Assembly: GCA_950022655.1 (NCBI GenBank)
Contig: OX465583.1
Coordinates: forward strand, 68,268,652-68,332,651
Length of the DNA stretch: 64,000 nt
Direction of reading: 5' to 3'
Source of the DNA: Alentia gelatinosa
Lineage: Eukaryota > Annelida > Polychaeta > Phyllodocida > Polynoidae
Shown: positions 46,041-58,524 of the stretch, piece after piece
Position numbering within the stretch: the first letter of the stretch is position 1
Layout of the letters: every line of letters starts with the position of its first letter
Program-made: the position numbers and the translations under genes
Notes under the pieces: model-generated
Seen by the model: only the letters and a program-made list of their open reading frames with translations
Databases searched by the model: none
Told to the model about the DNA's origin: nothing

Positions 46041-46699
46041 TAGGATTGCCTAACACAGAGAGCAGTGTGGACCGACCCCCCGGTGGTCGATCAATGCGGG
46101 CCAAACATACAACCATTCTCATTCTGCCCCAGGAAAAGTCAGAGGCGATTACAATAGCCCAGCAAAGACTTCCCGCCCTGGAGCCACCACAGTAACCCCC
46201 CCCCCCCCCCACCCCACCCCCGACTCTAATCCGCCCCCCCCCCCCGTGGGTCACGGTGAGTGCTATTACTTAGCCCGACCAACACCGTGATTTGCCACGG
46301 CGCCTATGGACTCGCCAAAAGATAATCTTTGTTCCATTGGCGACCCTTGAACCTGATCTACATTGTAATCTATAGAGCATTGCTCCTTCCCTCCCCCCTG
46401 GAGTTACAACCTAATCTATGGCGCCCGGGGCTGCTGCAGTAGTGTAGGGCCTAATCCCCCGCCGGCCTTTTAATCGTGATTTATAAGAGGGGTGTGGGAT
46501 CAGCGCAAACATGATCAGCTTGACCTACACGTTTCTGCTGCCTACTTCCCTGCCCGACTTCATACTTTACACCTAAATACCTATAGTCTCCAGCCTATCC
46601 TGCCCCCCACCCCCACCACCACACAGACACACACACCCTCCCGCATGAAACAGTATACCTACACGAAGCACTATAGTCTCACACCATGTCTATGTGGTG

Positions 46700-47430
46700 T
46701 TGGAAGAACCTAGGTCAATGTTGGTTGGTTGGTTTGATTTAACGTCCAGTTAACAAATACAGTTTCCTACAAGACCTTCTCAAGATTCTTTTACACCACA
46801 CAAATTCATCTCATAGATTCGATCACCAACCTTGTGGTGTAAAAGAACCCTGAGAAAGTCTGGTAAGAAACTGTAATGGTTAACTGGACTTTAAATCAAA
46901 CCAACTACCTAACCAGCCTATTCTCTCCCACCTATACATTTTCCACTGGCCTACGACAACGGCACTTTAGTATCTATCCATGTCTATGTGGTGTGGAAGT
47001 AAAAGAACTCTCATCTGAGTAAATGTGTAGGGGTAAGATTTTTACCTGTATTCATTACATAGATTTTGTGATTCGATCACCGCCCTTGTGGTATAAAAGA
47101 ACCTTGAGAAAGTCTGGTGAGAAGCTGTAATGGTTAACTGGACGTTAAATTAAACCAACCACCCAACCTATAGTGTCCAACCTATACATTTTCCACTGGC
47201 CTACGAAAACGGCATTATAGACTTATACCATGTCTATGTGGGGTTGGAAGTAAACTTTCACCTTGGTAAATGTGTAGGGGTGAGATATCTACCTAAATTC
47301 GATCACCACCCTTGTGGTATAAAAGAACCCTGATAAAGTCTGGTAGGAAACTGTAATGGTTAACTGGACTTTAAATCAAACCAACTACCTAACCAGCCTA
47401 TTTTCTCCCACCTGTACATTTTCCCGATCT
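46700..47430. repeat. GGTTTGATTTAACGTCCAGT foldback repeat, about three degenerate units
   Basis: The left arm GGTTTGATTTAACGTCCAGT at 46731 is complemented by GGTTAACTGGACTTTAAATC at 46878 and related copies at 47130 and 47355. Intervening units carry CACCCTTGTGGTATAAAAGA and GTAAATGTGTAGGGGT. A piece of the same core is at 17255. Confidence 0.7.
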
Positions 47431-47867
47431 ACATGCACCTTTTACACTAGGCTGTCCGACCACCCATCTCGCTAATCGCTGAAACTAACACTCATACTCA
47501 TTCCTCCAGTATTTACAGCTTCAGACAGGACTCACACTGCTACTCACACGTTCTGAAATATTGAACCAGCCCCAATCCTCCTCGACATTAAATGAATTCC
47601 TAGCACTTGCCTCTTAAACCTTCATTCTTCTAAATATACTCTTAATCTAAGTCCCAGATTGAACCGCAGAACCTCATGCAAAATACACTTCACCACCTAC
47701 ATACCCGGAGGATGTACCACTAGAGCACTACTTCAACCTCAAGATCAACATACCTCGAGCATTCTAAGTACATCAATTGCCTCGAGCCTATAATTACATA
47801 CATTATCAAATGCAGAAGCACTACACGAAATACCTTCAACTTCGTTCTAGTCTTGACTACCCTTGTT

Positions 47868-48300
47868 TTATTCTCCATCGTATAGAAAGTCCCCATTGAA
47901 AATGTATGTGGACTCTGTAAACCACGACCCATTATGTAAAACCTGTCAGATACCAGAACTGTGGTATGTGGATTCAAATCTGTGGTATATGGCCTCGAAG
48001 CCATGGTATACGGGAAAAGTATTCCCTTGTGTTATAGAGCAAAGAAATAGTCCCTATTGTTATACCCTTTTACATGGCAATTACTGGGTTTAACTTATTC
48101 GAAAAAATGGATAATAAATGCAACTCGTTTGTAAGCGATGATTTTGAGAACAGGCGGCTCAGTAAACCACTCGAGATTTACGTCGTAATACACTCGCTAT
48201 TAATACGCGTCAACCTATCGTGGTTTACGACCGCTTGTCCACAAAACCATCGGATTATTTTCTATGCATCATACAATCTCCACTCATACTGCGATTCCCT
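47868..48300. repeat. CCCATTGAAAATGTATGTGG-family element
   Basis: It contains GTGGACTCTGTAAACCACGA and CGTCAACCTATCGTGGTTTA. Inverted relative to 49150-49460 and related to 2265-2480. Confidence 0.65.
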
Positions 48301-48504
48301 TTGATTACCATAGAGTTTCACCCACGGACAATCCGCTTGGCGTGCGTTGCAGCGCTAACAGAGTTACGGCACCAATAAAGTGCCCGCCGCTCGCCGTGCG
48401 CCCACTGCCCGCTAGAGGGGGCGACCTTAGCACGAGATGACGTCAGACAATCACGGTGGAGCACGCTGGTGGCGCCACGAGCGGTGGGTTTTACAATCAG
48501 ACGT

Positions 48505-48575
48505 CGTTAGGGCGACGGAGCGGTGCAGTGTGAATCAGACGTCGTTAGGGCGACGGAGTGGCGCAGTGTCCTAAT
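48505..48575. repeat. direct duplication, about 40 bp
   Basis: AATCAGACGTCGTTAGGGCG followed by ACGGAGYGGYGCAGTGT occurs twice in succession within a GC-rich stretch (48330-48650). Confidence 0.85.
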
Positions 48576-49149
48576 ACAGCGCGGGGGTCATGCATAGTTA
48601 ACGTCATCTTGTCGCTGGTCGCGTGCCGTCTTCACACCAAATTACGCCGCCTACCTTTGAAGTGACTGCACATGCCACCAACCACTGGCAGAGAGAGAGA
48701 GAGAGAGAGAGGGAGGGCGTGTGTGTGGGGTTTTCCTGGCCAGCAATGTGGGTCGACAGTTTAAACAGCAACCATGATTACCTCTAGAGAGAGATCTAGT
48801 CCCTAGATACCCTTTTTTGTCTTTTAATCCCGTTTTTTGTCCTTTACGTCGGCTGACATGAGGTAAATTCGTCTGGCAGAGACATGGCTGCCCTCTAGAG
48901 AGCGTCTTTGGTAGATCTATGTGAGAGGGAAAAAAGGGGAGGTGTCATTAATCACCTTCGACGAAACTAGGATACTCACAAGAGACGTCTGGTGTTTCAT
49001 AAAACATCCCAGAGACAAGAGGCGCTCCACAAGATAAGGGTCTTAGAAACTATTATTATCTCACCCCTGGAATAAATGTCCATAGGCTTAACATTGGGAA
49101 CTCGTTCTCCATGCCCCAGAATTGTCATATAAAAGGGTATAACAATAGG

Positions 49150-49460
49150 GACTATTTCTTTGCTCTATAGCTCAAAGGGACTTCTTTTCCATGATACCAT
49201 GGCTTCGAGGCCATATACCACAGATTTAAATCCGTATGTATATACCACAGTTATGGTATCTGACAGGTTTTATACAATGGCTCGTGGTTTACAGAGTCCA
49301 CATACATTTTTAATGGGGACTTTCTATACGATGGATAATAAAACAAGGGTAGTTGAGACCAGAACGAAGTTGAAGGTATTCCGTGCAGCAGTGCTTCTGC
49401 ATTTGATAAGGTATGAGTCCCCATACATTTTTAATGGAGGCTTTGTATACGATGAATGAT
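49150..49460. repeat. CCACATACATTTTTAATGGGG-family element
   Basis: The plus-strand version of 47868-48300, lying between a TTATCTCACCCC fragment (49054-49112) and a fuller copy (49555-49865), perhaps inserted there. Confidence 0.65.
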
Positions 49461-49554
49461 AAATGCATATCCACAAACGGGAAACTGTTCATAAAACGCT
49501 CCCGTCTCAAAAGCGGAACCGGAAGACAGACATGGGGAATTGTGGGTTGGGGAA

Positions 49555-49865
49555 GTTGGGACTAAAGACGAAACCAACAAGTTTTGGTCAAAGTCGCCGT
49601 TCTCCACGAGTTTGATGCAGAGTGATATGAACGAGGCGACATCCGAGTAAATATCACGTAGCATTCAAACGAGTTGGAGAACGGCTTCTTTGACCGAAAC
49701 GAGTTTGTTTCTGTATTTATCTCACCCCTGTACACACTAAAAAAATGGATGACATATAGGCATGGAGAACATATAGACCATGGAGAACGGACTGCAATAC
49801 TGGTAAGGGCATGGGGACCGAGTTCCCATTGTTAAGTCTATGGGACAAAAATACCAGGGGTGAGA
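49555..49865. mobile_element. TTATCTCACCCCTGG-family element, copy 3 (inverted)
   Basis: It runs from GAAACCAACAAGTTTTGGTC to ATACCAGGGGTGAGATAAAT, reversed relative to 3486. Confidence 0.78.
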
Positions 49866-50190
49866 TAAATACACAAAATGACTCGTTTTAGATACAAGCG
49901 GCTGTATGCCCCGGGGAGTTGACACGTAGTAATATCCGAGTGTATGCGAGGATATTGCGCAGAGTCAACTCCGAGGAGCATGCAACCACTTTTATCTGAA
50001 ACCAGTCTATATCTATTATTCACCGTTTTTGGACAAGTAGCATGTCGATATCAGTTCGTTTGAGTTATGCACTATTTTTCCGTATGCGCCACTCGGAGCA
50101 TACAACATATCCGTATGCTCCGGGTATGTCCATACACACTCCCTATGTGTTTTCTATGGACACTCTGTATCCGGTGGATAATAAAATGTT
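49866..50190. repeat. ACTGGTTTCAGATACAAGC-family foldback element
   Basis: TTTTAGATACAAGCGGCTGT, CGTAGTAATATCCGAGTG, GAAACCAGTCTATATC, GTATGCTCCGGGTATGTC. It abuts the preceding element. Confidence 0.75.
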
Positions 50191-50846
50191 CATTTCCGTG
50201 GCAGGGCAAGCGTAACATAAGGATATCGCAGAACTCCCGCGCCTCTTTGCTCTCACTGCAGGAGACTGAGGCGAAATGTCGGCTGCTCAGTCGAGCGGTG
50301 ATTCATTTTGGCGGGAAACACTCCTATCTCGACACCTGTGTGCAAAACAACCATTAACCATCACAGCAGGACGATAAACGCTCAGGTGCATTGTGTACGA
50401 GATGACTGGGGATGGGGAGGTGTGTGTGTGGGGGTTGATGTATAGCTCAGGGGAGGAGGAGGAGGGCAGCAGTTTCATCGTGGGTGATTAGGGTGTGAAT
50501 CGGTCACGCATGACTAGAGCCGGGGGTTGGATTAACGGCCGCAGTCACGCTCCACCGGCTACAGCGACACGTGTTGTTTGATCCCTCAATTTGTCATCAT
50601 TCATTATCGTCTGTCAGCGCTTGCCGTGCTGCCAACCATTCTCACCTGGCTCACCTGGTCTATTGTACGTGGGATTAACATCACACCAGGCCCATCTACA
50701 GGAGGTGCAATGTTTGTTTGACCAGGTTTTATCAACACACGCCACAGGGGAACTGTATCTACAATGGCCATCAATATAAAAACGATTAGGAATATTACCC
50801 TAGAACATTGATCAATGCCTATTTCAATCTACAACCCCATCTATTG
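50191..50846. other. unassigned stretch
   Basis: No exon or repeat family was recognised. Confidence 0.4.
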
Positions 50847-51143
50847 CACTGCATGAAAACCACCAGTTTATTCATATAAATGCCATCGCGTAAGTGCATG
50901 TATCGGCTGAATATTGACACGTTTCCTCTTCTATATGTCAGCGTAATGGCTGTATTTGCCGCAAAGTGTATATGAAGAGAAATATCGTGTGTGGGACACG
51001 TATATGCAGGTCGTATACATTTTACACATAGATCTATAGATGAGGCGTATACACAGCGGAAAATAGGACTACCTTGTATACGCAAAATCATACCTATATA
51101 TGCCGGGTGTATGTATATATTAATTGGTGGTTTTCGCGCAGTG
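50847..51143. mobile_element. CACTA/Chapaev-like MITE, copy 2
   Basis: 297 bp, ends CACTGCATGAAAACCACCAG and its diverged complement, flanked by TTG at 50844-50846 and 51144-51146. Confidence 0.82.
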
Positions 51144-51171
51144 TTGGACACTCAATAAAAGTGATGCTATG

Positions 51172-51396
51172 TCATCTGATTATAAAGAAGAAACCAACGA
51201 GTTTTAGTCAAAGTCGTCGTTCTCCACGAGTTTGATGCGTAACGAGGCAACATATATATTTCCGAGAGAAAAAAATTGTTGGGATGTGAACAAAGTGGGG
51301 CAGAGACAACCTTCCAACGCAATACACGTAGGGACATGGAGAACGGGTTCCCAATGTGAAGCCTATGGGACTGCAATAAGAGGGGTGGAATTATAT
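51172..51396. mobile_element. TTATCTCACCCCTGG-family element, fragment
   Basis: GAAACCAACGAGTTTTAGTC at the left and GAACGGGTTCCCAATGTGAA near the right, with a non-family middle piece carrying the 65-bp segment that recurs at 51590. Confidence 0.6.
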
Positions 51397-51415
51397 ATAT
51401 ATAAATATATCTATA

Positions 51416-51459
<44 letters not shown>

Positions 51460-51655
51460 GCGCATCTCATCTTGAATACGTGACACAGACTTGGAGGCGA
51501 TGTCTGAAATTTACAAAAACAAAGTAAATATGTGAAATTTAGAAGATAAATAACAATTATTCACCTGATTTCCTTCATAGGCTCCAAATTCATATATATT
51601 TCTGAGTGAAAAAAATTGTTGGGATATGAACAAAGTGGGGCCGAGACAACCTTCC
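51249..51655. repeat. 65-bp direct duplication around a TA microsatellite
   Basis: CATATATATTTCCGAGAGAA through GACAACCTTCC occurs at about 51249-51314 and again at about 51590-51655. A (TA)n run lies between (51412-51455). Confidence 0.85.
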
Positions 51656-52024
51656 CTGTTACCCTCACGACTGCGTTCTTCCTCCAGGGTTAGTTAGTTA
51701 CCAGCAGATCACGTGCCACCCAGTCACGTGATCACCGGCCTCCAGGGGGCGCGCGGCGCGGGCTGCGTGCGGGCGTCCTCCGCCAGGGGGAGCCAGCTGG
51801 CCTTTGGTGGACGCTGATAACCGGCGAGCGCCGCCCCTAAATGCTCCCCTATGATCCGTGCCGACGGTCACAAGCAGCGGCCGTCAGAGGCGGGGCAGTA
51901 ATCTATCGACCATCGGATTAGGGCCCTGGAGGAGGGGGCAGGAGGAGAGAGGGGGAGTGCTGGACACAAGGCACCCCCATCAAGGCTGGTGCGAGCAACT
52001 CCCTCCTGCCTGCCACCCTGGTGA
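51656..52024. other. GC-rich stretch, no gene recognised
   Basis: Locally GC-rich (51720-51850). No open frame matches a known family. Confidence 0.4.
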
Positions 52025-52510
52025 ACAGGGATGTAATATAGGGAGACATGGTTAGTGTGCCGGAATGAAATCTGTTCTGAGTTAGTTTTGGTCGGAAATA
52101 TGAACCGAGATCGAAGAACGAGGGGAATGTTTCTAACCAAAACTACAAGAGATGTAATACATGGGGACATGGTTAGTGTGACGGAATAAAATCTGTTCTG
52201 AGTTAGTTTTGATTGGAAATATGAACCGAGTTCGAAGAACGAGAGCATGTTTCTAATCAAAACAACAAGGGATGTAATATTTGGGGACATGGTTCGTGTG
52301 ACGGAATGAAATCTGTTCCGAGTTAGTTTTGGTTGGCATTATCAACCGAGTTTAAAGAACGAGTGTTATATTTCTAACCAAAACAACAAGGGATGTAATA
52401 TATGGAAACATGGTTAGTGTGATGGAATGAAATCTGTTCCGACCTAATTTTGGTTGGAAATATCAACCGAGTTCGAAGAACGAAGTGAATATTTCTAACC
52501 AAAGCAACAA
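52025..52510. repeat. tandem repeat, about 119-bp unit, four copies
   Basis: Unit blocks: GGGATGTAATATAGGGAGAC, GGAATGAAATCTGTTCTGAG, TTCTAACCAAAACTACAAG. Confidence 0.93.
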
Positions 52511-52735
52511 GGAACAAATGTAATAATAAGGGGCCAGCTGGCACGTCTTCCCTCATTCTAAGGTAGTGTGTAGGGATAACAAGGATAAGGGATTTTATTA
52601 GGGGCACATAGTTATACATTGCTATGGAGTATGATGCCTCATCACCAATGTATGATGTTGTAATGACTGGAGGCAACGGGCAATTTCTATAACTTTGAAA
52701 TTTTATTTTCCCAGAGGTAATTAAGGCAGTTTATT

Positions 52736-52945
52736 AAGAACTCGTTCTCCACGCCCCTATGAGGATTACAGTCCGTTCTCCATGGTCTATATCCTGTGTG
52801 TCATCTATTCTTTTCGTGTATACAGGGGTGAGATAAATACAAAAAGCAACTCGTTTTGGTCAGAGTCGCTGTTCTACAATTAGTTTGAACACTAAATGGA
52901 AGTTGACCAAAACATGTTGGTTTCTTATTTAATCCTCTCGTGTTA
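52736..52945. mobile_element. TTATCTCACCCCTGG-family element, truncated
   Basis: GAACTCGTTCTCCACGCCCC to GACCAAAACATGTTGGTTTC, with the middle shortened. Confidence 0.7.
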
Positions 52946-53087
52946 GTATTTCTAAACATAACCTATGGCGTCAGGCAGTATGAAATTGATAACTGATCTC
53001 GAACTGGAAACGTTTCGTCCACAGTAAGGACGTTTCCTAATATTCATTTTCCCTTGTATCTTCTGACTCTCTCCATCTCTGTGCCTC

Positions 53088-53152
53088 TCTCTCTTTCTCC
53101 CCCCCCCCTCTCTCTCTCTCTCTCCCTCTCTCTCTCTCTTTCTCTCTCTTTC
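53088..53152. repeat. (CT)n microsatellite
   Basis: Pyrimidine run of CTCTCT with short interruptions. Confidence 0.95.
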
Positions 53153-53159
53153 TCTTTAT

Positions 53160-54028
53160 TTTTCTGCCCGTTTCTGTCTCTGCCCGAATGGCACTCTCAT
53201 TTCCCCCACTCTCTATATCACTCGCTCAGCACCTATATCCGTGTCTCCTAATCCCTATCGCTCCACCTTCCTATTCCCAGAACTGCAGCAGAACCCGTCT
53301 AATTTGAGAGTAGCTGGTTCTTCCTCCACGGTCCTACTCCTCCCCTCCCGTGTTCGCCTTGACCTTGGGTGTGGCTCCACCCTGCAGGAGGCTATAGGCC
53401 TCACAACCATATTGGGGACTGAAAACTAGTTATTTTTGACTTGCTATAGAAAGGTTCTCATAACTTAGGCTGTAATAATGGTACAGATTTATAAAGGGTA
53501 CCATATTAAACCAGAGATTATGGGCTTTATTGTCATATATATCTTGAATTTATTGCGGTGATTTATCTGTTTTTATTTTTGACATATTTTCTCTCAAATC
53601 ATGCTAAACGTTAGGCAAAATGTTTGACTTCTAGAATATGAGTGAAGATTCCGTAGGAAAACTCAAAGCCCAGGTTAACCAAGTAGAGATTTCTTTCAGG
53701 ATCATTGTGATATCTTAACTATTATTGTACTCAGAATAGAAGTCAAAATGGACTGTTTTGTTATCAAAATAGAAAAATAGCAAAGAGCCCCTTTTTGTGA
53801 TATGTGCCATGTATGTTAAAGCATGTCGTGGTAGGCAGAAAATGAAGAAGTAAGACTTGGATGGAAACGATGCAATATTTTTATATTATGATTTCAGATA
53901 ATGTTTTTCCTTTAGTTATTATTTACAAAGAAATGTTTCCTTAAACTAATTAGATGTGCAACACAAGTCAATCTCTAAGCATTTTTAGGGAAACAATATT
54001 TGAATCCGGATCCCACCATAGTCCCTAT
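53160..54028. other. unassigned stretch
   Basis: AT-rich from 53440. No exon or repeat family was recognised. Confidence 0.4.
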
Positions 54029-54420
54029 TATCCTAACCCTAATAAAAATGGTCCATAGGTATAACATAGGCAAATTTTATGCAGCATGCCATGATATAAA
54101 GTGTGATTGAATGCGTCTAGGGGCATAAAAAAATCGACCAATCAGCGACCAGATTGTGAGCTGCTCCAAAAAAAAGTTCTGGTTGGACTTCGGTTGGTCG
54201 TTTAAGCGATATTTATATTTTAGTAATCCAAAAGCCTAGAGACGGGGTAGGATAAACACAAAACCGAACTCGAGTTAGACTTGTCAGTGTCTATGCCACT
54301 CTGGTCAGGTATGTTCCTCACTATGCTCAGCTAACACTTCGCATAATAAATACACAACCTTCCCGTCGTGGCATAAACACTGACAAGTCTAACTGTCGTT
54401 CAGTTTCTACTAAATATGCC
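54029..54420. mobile_element. GGGGTAGGAT-family foldback element, inverted copy
   Basis: The left end TATCCTAACCCTAATAAAAA corresponds to the right end of 7775-8170. The body has ACTCGAGTTAGACTTGTCAG and CACAACCTTCCCGTCGTGGC. Confidence 0.75.
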
Positions 54421-54459
54421 TTCCTGACCTATAGTGGGGGGGGGGGGGGGGGGGAGTGT

Positions 54460-56213
54460 TGTGGTGTCTCACCGTCCGCCCACTCGGGAGGCTGTAACCA
54501 TAGCAGCAACACGCCAGGGGGCACCTGTCAACAAAGTCGCTATTGGTTTGATTAAATGGCTGTTAGTAGTATATGAAGAAATGGTTCTGGGGCGGGCACG
54601 TAGGGTGTCAGCTTAATGCCTGGTGTCTTTGTATTCTTTTTATCCCAGCACGACCCACGCAATAGGGTTTAAATGAATGCAGATAAGCTAGAGACAGGAT
54701 GGATATGAATGTGTCTAGAATCTAGAGTTTATGTATGCAATTGACACACTGTGAGGATGTGGGAAAAATTCGCGCCAATTTCCTTACATTATCTAGGACA
54801 TTGACGCCTTGGGTAGTATTTTTTTCGGTCCACAACTCGTAACTTTGAACTTGAACTTTGAACATAGTTTCCCTCTATTCAGGATGTAAGAATACTCAGT
54901 AAACCACTACCCATTGTTTAAAAAATGGACCACATATAGTATACGGTTTAAAATCTGTGGTATAAGTCGCATGGATCATGTAGCAATTCAAACGAGATGG
55001 GATTAAGCTCTGACCCTAAACTTGAATAGGTTTCAGAATTTATCTCACCCTTCACATTGACTAATGGGCTAATCTTTGTAAAATAATCCCCCATTGAGTA
55101 TTTTTTCTAAATACTCAACGGGCCTTGGATTCAAGTTCCCAATGTTAGGTCTATGGGGAAAAAGATACCAGGGATGAGATAAAACTTCCCTACTCACATT
55201 AACTCATTGTGCTGTGGTGACCAGCTCTAGCTCAGACCCCTCTGCTGAGAAAGGCAAATGGTGGAGAACCAAGGGGGCCATTGAATGAAAATTCTATGAT
55301 TAGAAATTGTCGCACAAGTCTTGTTGGTGCCAAAAACGTAGCATAAAAACATGTGTTGTCGGTGAAAGAGCTTTTGACGATAGGAGAAACTGAAATGTTG
55401 TTGCTGGCATGGCATTAAAAATTGTTCTTCATGCTCTAAATCTCATTCAAATTAAAATATATTTTGAAAAGAGAATTCTATCTGTATGTGATACATGTGT
55501 ACCAAATTCCATCATTTGTCAATCATCAAATCGTTTGTGAGAAACATATTACCATTGGAACTGATAAACAGGGACTACGCCACTCGGCCTACTTTTCTTA
55601 GAAATACCACTGCATCGCTCGACCCGTATCAGTGTTTATATAGAAAATGTACTGAACAATAATGCTTATACCAATGACTAATTTTATGCTACCCTGAATG
55701 AAAAAGGTTGTCCAGTATATCGTTCATCGTTCGATATGTCGTATCGTCCAGCCTCACGGATGACAAAATATTATTCAACGGGCCCTGGCTCCGCTATTGT
55801 CAGCCGCTGAGGCTTAATGAAGGTAGAGATAACAACAGGCCAGCCGCCTCAAACACCCACCTCCCCGGATTATGGGCGGAGAATGCCATGCCACGGAGCC
55901 AGGTCCCACAATTGGGTTTGACCATCAGGTGCCAGCCAAATGCCAATTGAGGTCTCACAATGGAATATCCTCTTGGCACGCTCACCCTTTATGAAGTACG
56001 TCAATCGTAATTATCCATGCTTGATGTATGCGTTGGGAATATCTAGGTCACGTCTCTTGTATGAAAAGTGCTATTATCAGAGACGTCATAATACAAATTC
56101 TCCTAGCTTCGTAACAGCTTTATCTAATTGCTAGAGCCTATTTCTTCATTTAGATATCGGATGTTTTCTGTTTGAGGACAGCCTCATAGATTCAAGTTGA
56201 GCTACTACCCGTG
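54460..56213. other. unassigned stretch
   Basis: It contains a 17845-type fragment (54965-55040) and a GCAGTTTCAACGGGCCC-like piece at 55775. No exon was recognised. Confidence 0.4.
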
Positions 56214-56528
56214 CACCCCTCTCATAAGATCTCACACTCTCTAAGTCGTATTCTGTACAAGGTTCTCCCTACGCTCTATGGAGAGGAATTCTTAAGGAAC
56301 TAGGCTTAGAGCCTTGATAATCCACTGGCCTGCCTCACGTGCTAAAGACGTACATCAGTGCAACTCCTATGCAAAATTCCTAATGATGCCAACTAGCGGG
56401 AATACTGTGTGCCAGTGGGTTCTCAAGGCTCTAAGCCTAGTTCGCTGAGAATTCTTCTTCCATAGAGCCTAATGAGAACCTTGTACACAGAATACGACTT
56501 AGAGAGTGTGAGATCTTATGAGAGGGTT
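56214..56528. mobile_element. CACCCCTCTCATAAGATCTC palindrome, copy 4
   Basis: The centre is inverted relative to the other copies (AATGATGCCAACTAGCGGGA), so the core flipped between conserved arms or the element inserted in the other orientation. The last arm bases are degraded (GAGGGTTG). Confidence 0.85.
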
Positions 56529-56790
56529 GATCCTGAAGACTCGACTTCATTAATTCACTTATGTCAGCGGCATTGGCTTATTAGTCTTCATGTGGGAGCT
56601 GCTTTCTAAGCTCAGCCGTCGCTGTGGCATCCGGTGTGTTCAGATCTGTGACACGCCTGTCTGAGAAAACGAAATGAGAATACAGACATGCAGGTATGTG
56701 GGGGCGGGTGTGGCACAGTTACAACTCCTACACTCTACACATCTATGGCGAGGGCCCGTTTAATAGTCTAGGATCGTACATTTAAACCCT

Positions 56791-56980
56791 ATGCCGGCAA
56801 ATAGTAGAATATTCAGACTATCGACAATTAGGAAGGAGATCTCTCAGGATGTAGCTAAAATGATCTACTGTAGCTGTATTAGGCCGGTCTTAGAATATAG
56901 TGGTTTCATATTGGGTGGGGCTAGTCTCGAGAATCAAAACTCCCTGCAGCGCACACAAAATACTGAGCCTCACGATAAAC
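56791..56980 (+). pseudogene. LINE reverse-transcriptase C-terminal remnant
   Basis: About 60 residues, from RIFRLSTIRKEISQDVAK through PVLEYSGFILGGAS to LQRTQN, resemble the region just after the RT fingers/palm of non-LTR retrotransposon ORF2 (pattern: RLSTIRK...IY.S.I.P.LEY....GGAS......LQR.QN.ALR). The usual ALR after QN is absent and the frame then runs into a different repeat carrying GATCCGATTATAGCCA. No other RT or endonuclease segments are seen nearby. It is a dead 5'- and 3'-truncated fragment. Confidence 0.75.
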
Positions 56981-57431
56981 TTGAGGTTATATTTCACCTG
57001 ATCATTGCTTCTCAGATGCTAAATCATTGTCGGCAGATTTTAAAAGGAATTTGCGATCCGATTATAGCCAAGGATACCACAAAAACAGGAGCAACGACCC
57101 CGTGAGTATTATGTTTTGTGTTTGTTGAGGACTCAGTAGCGCATATAGAGGCAGTGCCACTGGAGATATATTTACGTACCTGTATCAAACAGGGGAAGCC
57201 TGGGCTGTGATGTCATTAATTCAACTTTGTAAAAAAAAAAAGAAATAATAAAAAAAAAATTACAAAAAAAATCGGACATTGACACTACTGCTTGTCTCTC
57301 GGTTTTGTCTTAACGTCATCACTCTCTCATATTCTCTAAATAATAATCTCTAGATAATCTCTGTGAATCTCTCATGGCACAGTAAACCTGTCACATACCT
57401 GAGACAGATCAAAGTTAGGTTTGATGCCTTA

Positions 57432-57870
57432 CCCTGTGTTTTCACTAGATGGTTATACATGGCGATCCTTCAACCTGACGACTTTTAGCCGTAAAAGTCT
57501 AGAAGTCGTCTATTATAAACACCAAGCGCATGGTGACTGCAGGTCGTCTGATTATGCAATTCGGCACCACCTGGCAACTTCTGGTCATGCTCTGATGCCG
57601 GCGACTGATTCAAGTCGGCTTGAATTAGTTGTCTAGATGGGTGGCAACTCTGTGAAAACTTATAGTCGTCAGTGTAAAGGTTCAGGTATATTCTGAGGTC
57701 GACGACTTTTGCGGTGGACATTGCCACCGCCTGACGACTACTGGCTGACAATCTATAGTCACCATGTATTGAGTCGTCTAGTGTAAACGCTGGGTTAGAG
57801 CACCACCTGACGACTACTGGCTGATGATCTACAGTCACCACGTATTACGTCGTCTAGTGTAAACGCCGGG
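57432..57870. mobile_element. GTTTACACTAGACGA-family MITE with duplicated end
   Basis: The left end is ACCCTGTGTTTTCACTAGAT. The right end occurs twice (about 57735-57800 and 57803-57870), each with CTGACGACTACTGGCTGA and CGTCTAGTGTAAACGC. Confidence 0.8.
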
Positions 57871-57872
57871 TG

Positions 57873-57980
57873 AAGCGCCAAATCCATGGCCAAAGGCGAC
57901 TGGAATTCTCGTGAGTCCATGTGATATTGCGGCTTTGCGAATGTATATGCAATCGCGAATACATGCGAAAGTTCACCATA
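57873..57980. mobile_element. GCGCCAGATCCACTAAGGCG element, one arm
   Basis: AAGCGCCAAATCCATGGCCA starts immediately after the preceding MITE. The other arm is not found. Confidence 0.6.
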
Positions 57981-57984
57981 TAAT

Positions 57985-58520
57985 TCCCTTTCTCATAGTC
58001 TTCGTACGATACAAAAGATAAGCATGTACCCCATCTACTATAATTAGTATACTTTAAGCTGGGAATGCGTTATTTCCAGTAGAACTTGTATTCAATGAAA
58101 AAAGCGATCCTACTCTGAAGAGATTGATATTGAATTGGGACTCGCTGGAGAGAGTCGGGCACACAATTCTGAATGAACGATAATCAAGGGAAGCTTTGTC
58201 TTATTTGTTCTTTATAATTGGTTAGAGCGCTGAGTAATATACGGGCCGGTGCCAAAAAGGCGGCACCGACACACAAAATGTATTAAAGCCGAGGTAAAAA
58301 CCGGACGTCCTGTCAACAAGGCAGTCGCATTGCCTTCAGAATGCAGTAAATGACTTCCCCCGCTGTTTGTTTGATCAATAGATCGACCCGACACCAACGG
58401 TCTCACTCATTGTGTTTGGCCGTTTCGACGCGTATTTGCGTATCCTGACTAAATTTGCCGACTATGATGGAGCCGGCCGGCGGCAGGTGGCGCTCGCATC
58501 AGACTCACAATACGCTCCGC
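57985..58520. other. unassigned stretch
   Basis: A small inverted repeat GGTGCCAAAAAGGCGGCACC is at 58247. No exon was recognised. Confidence 0.4.
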
Positions 58521-58524
58521 TTGT

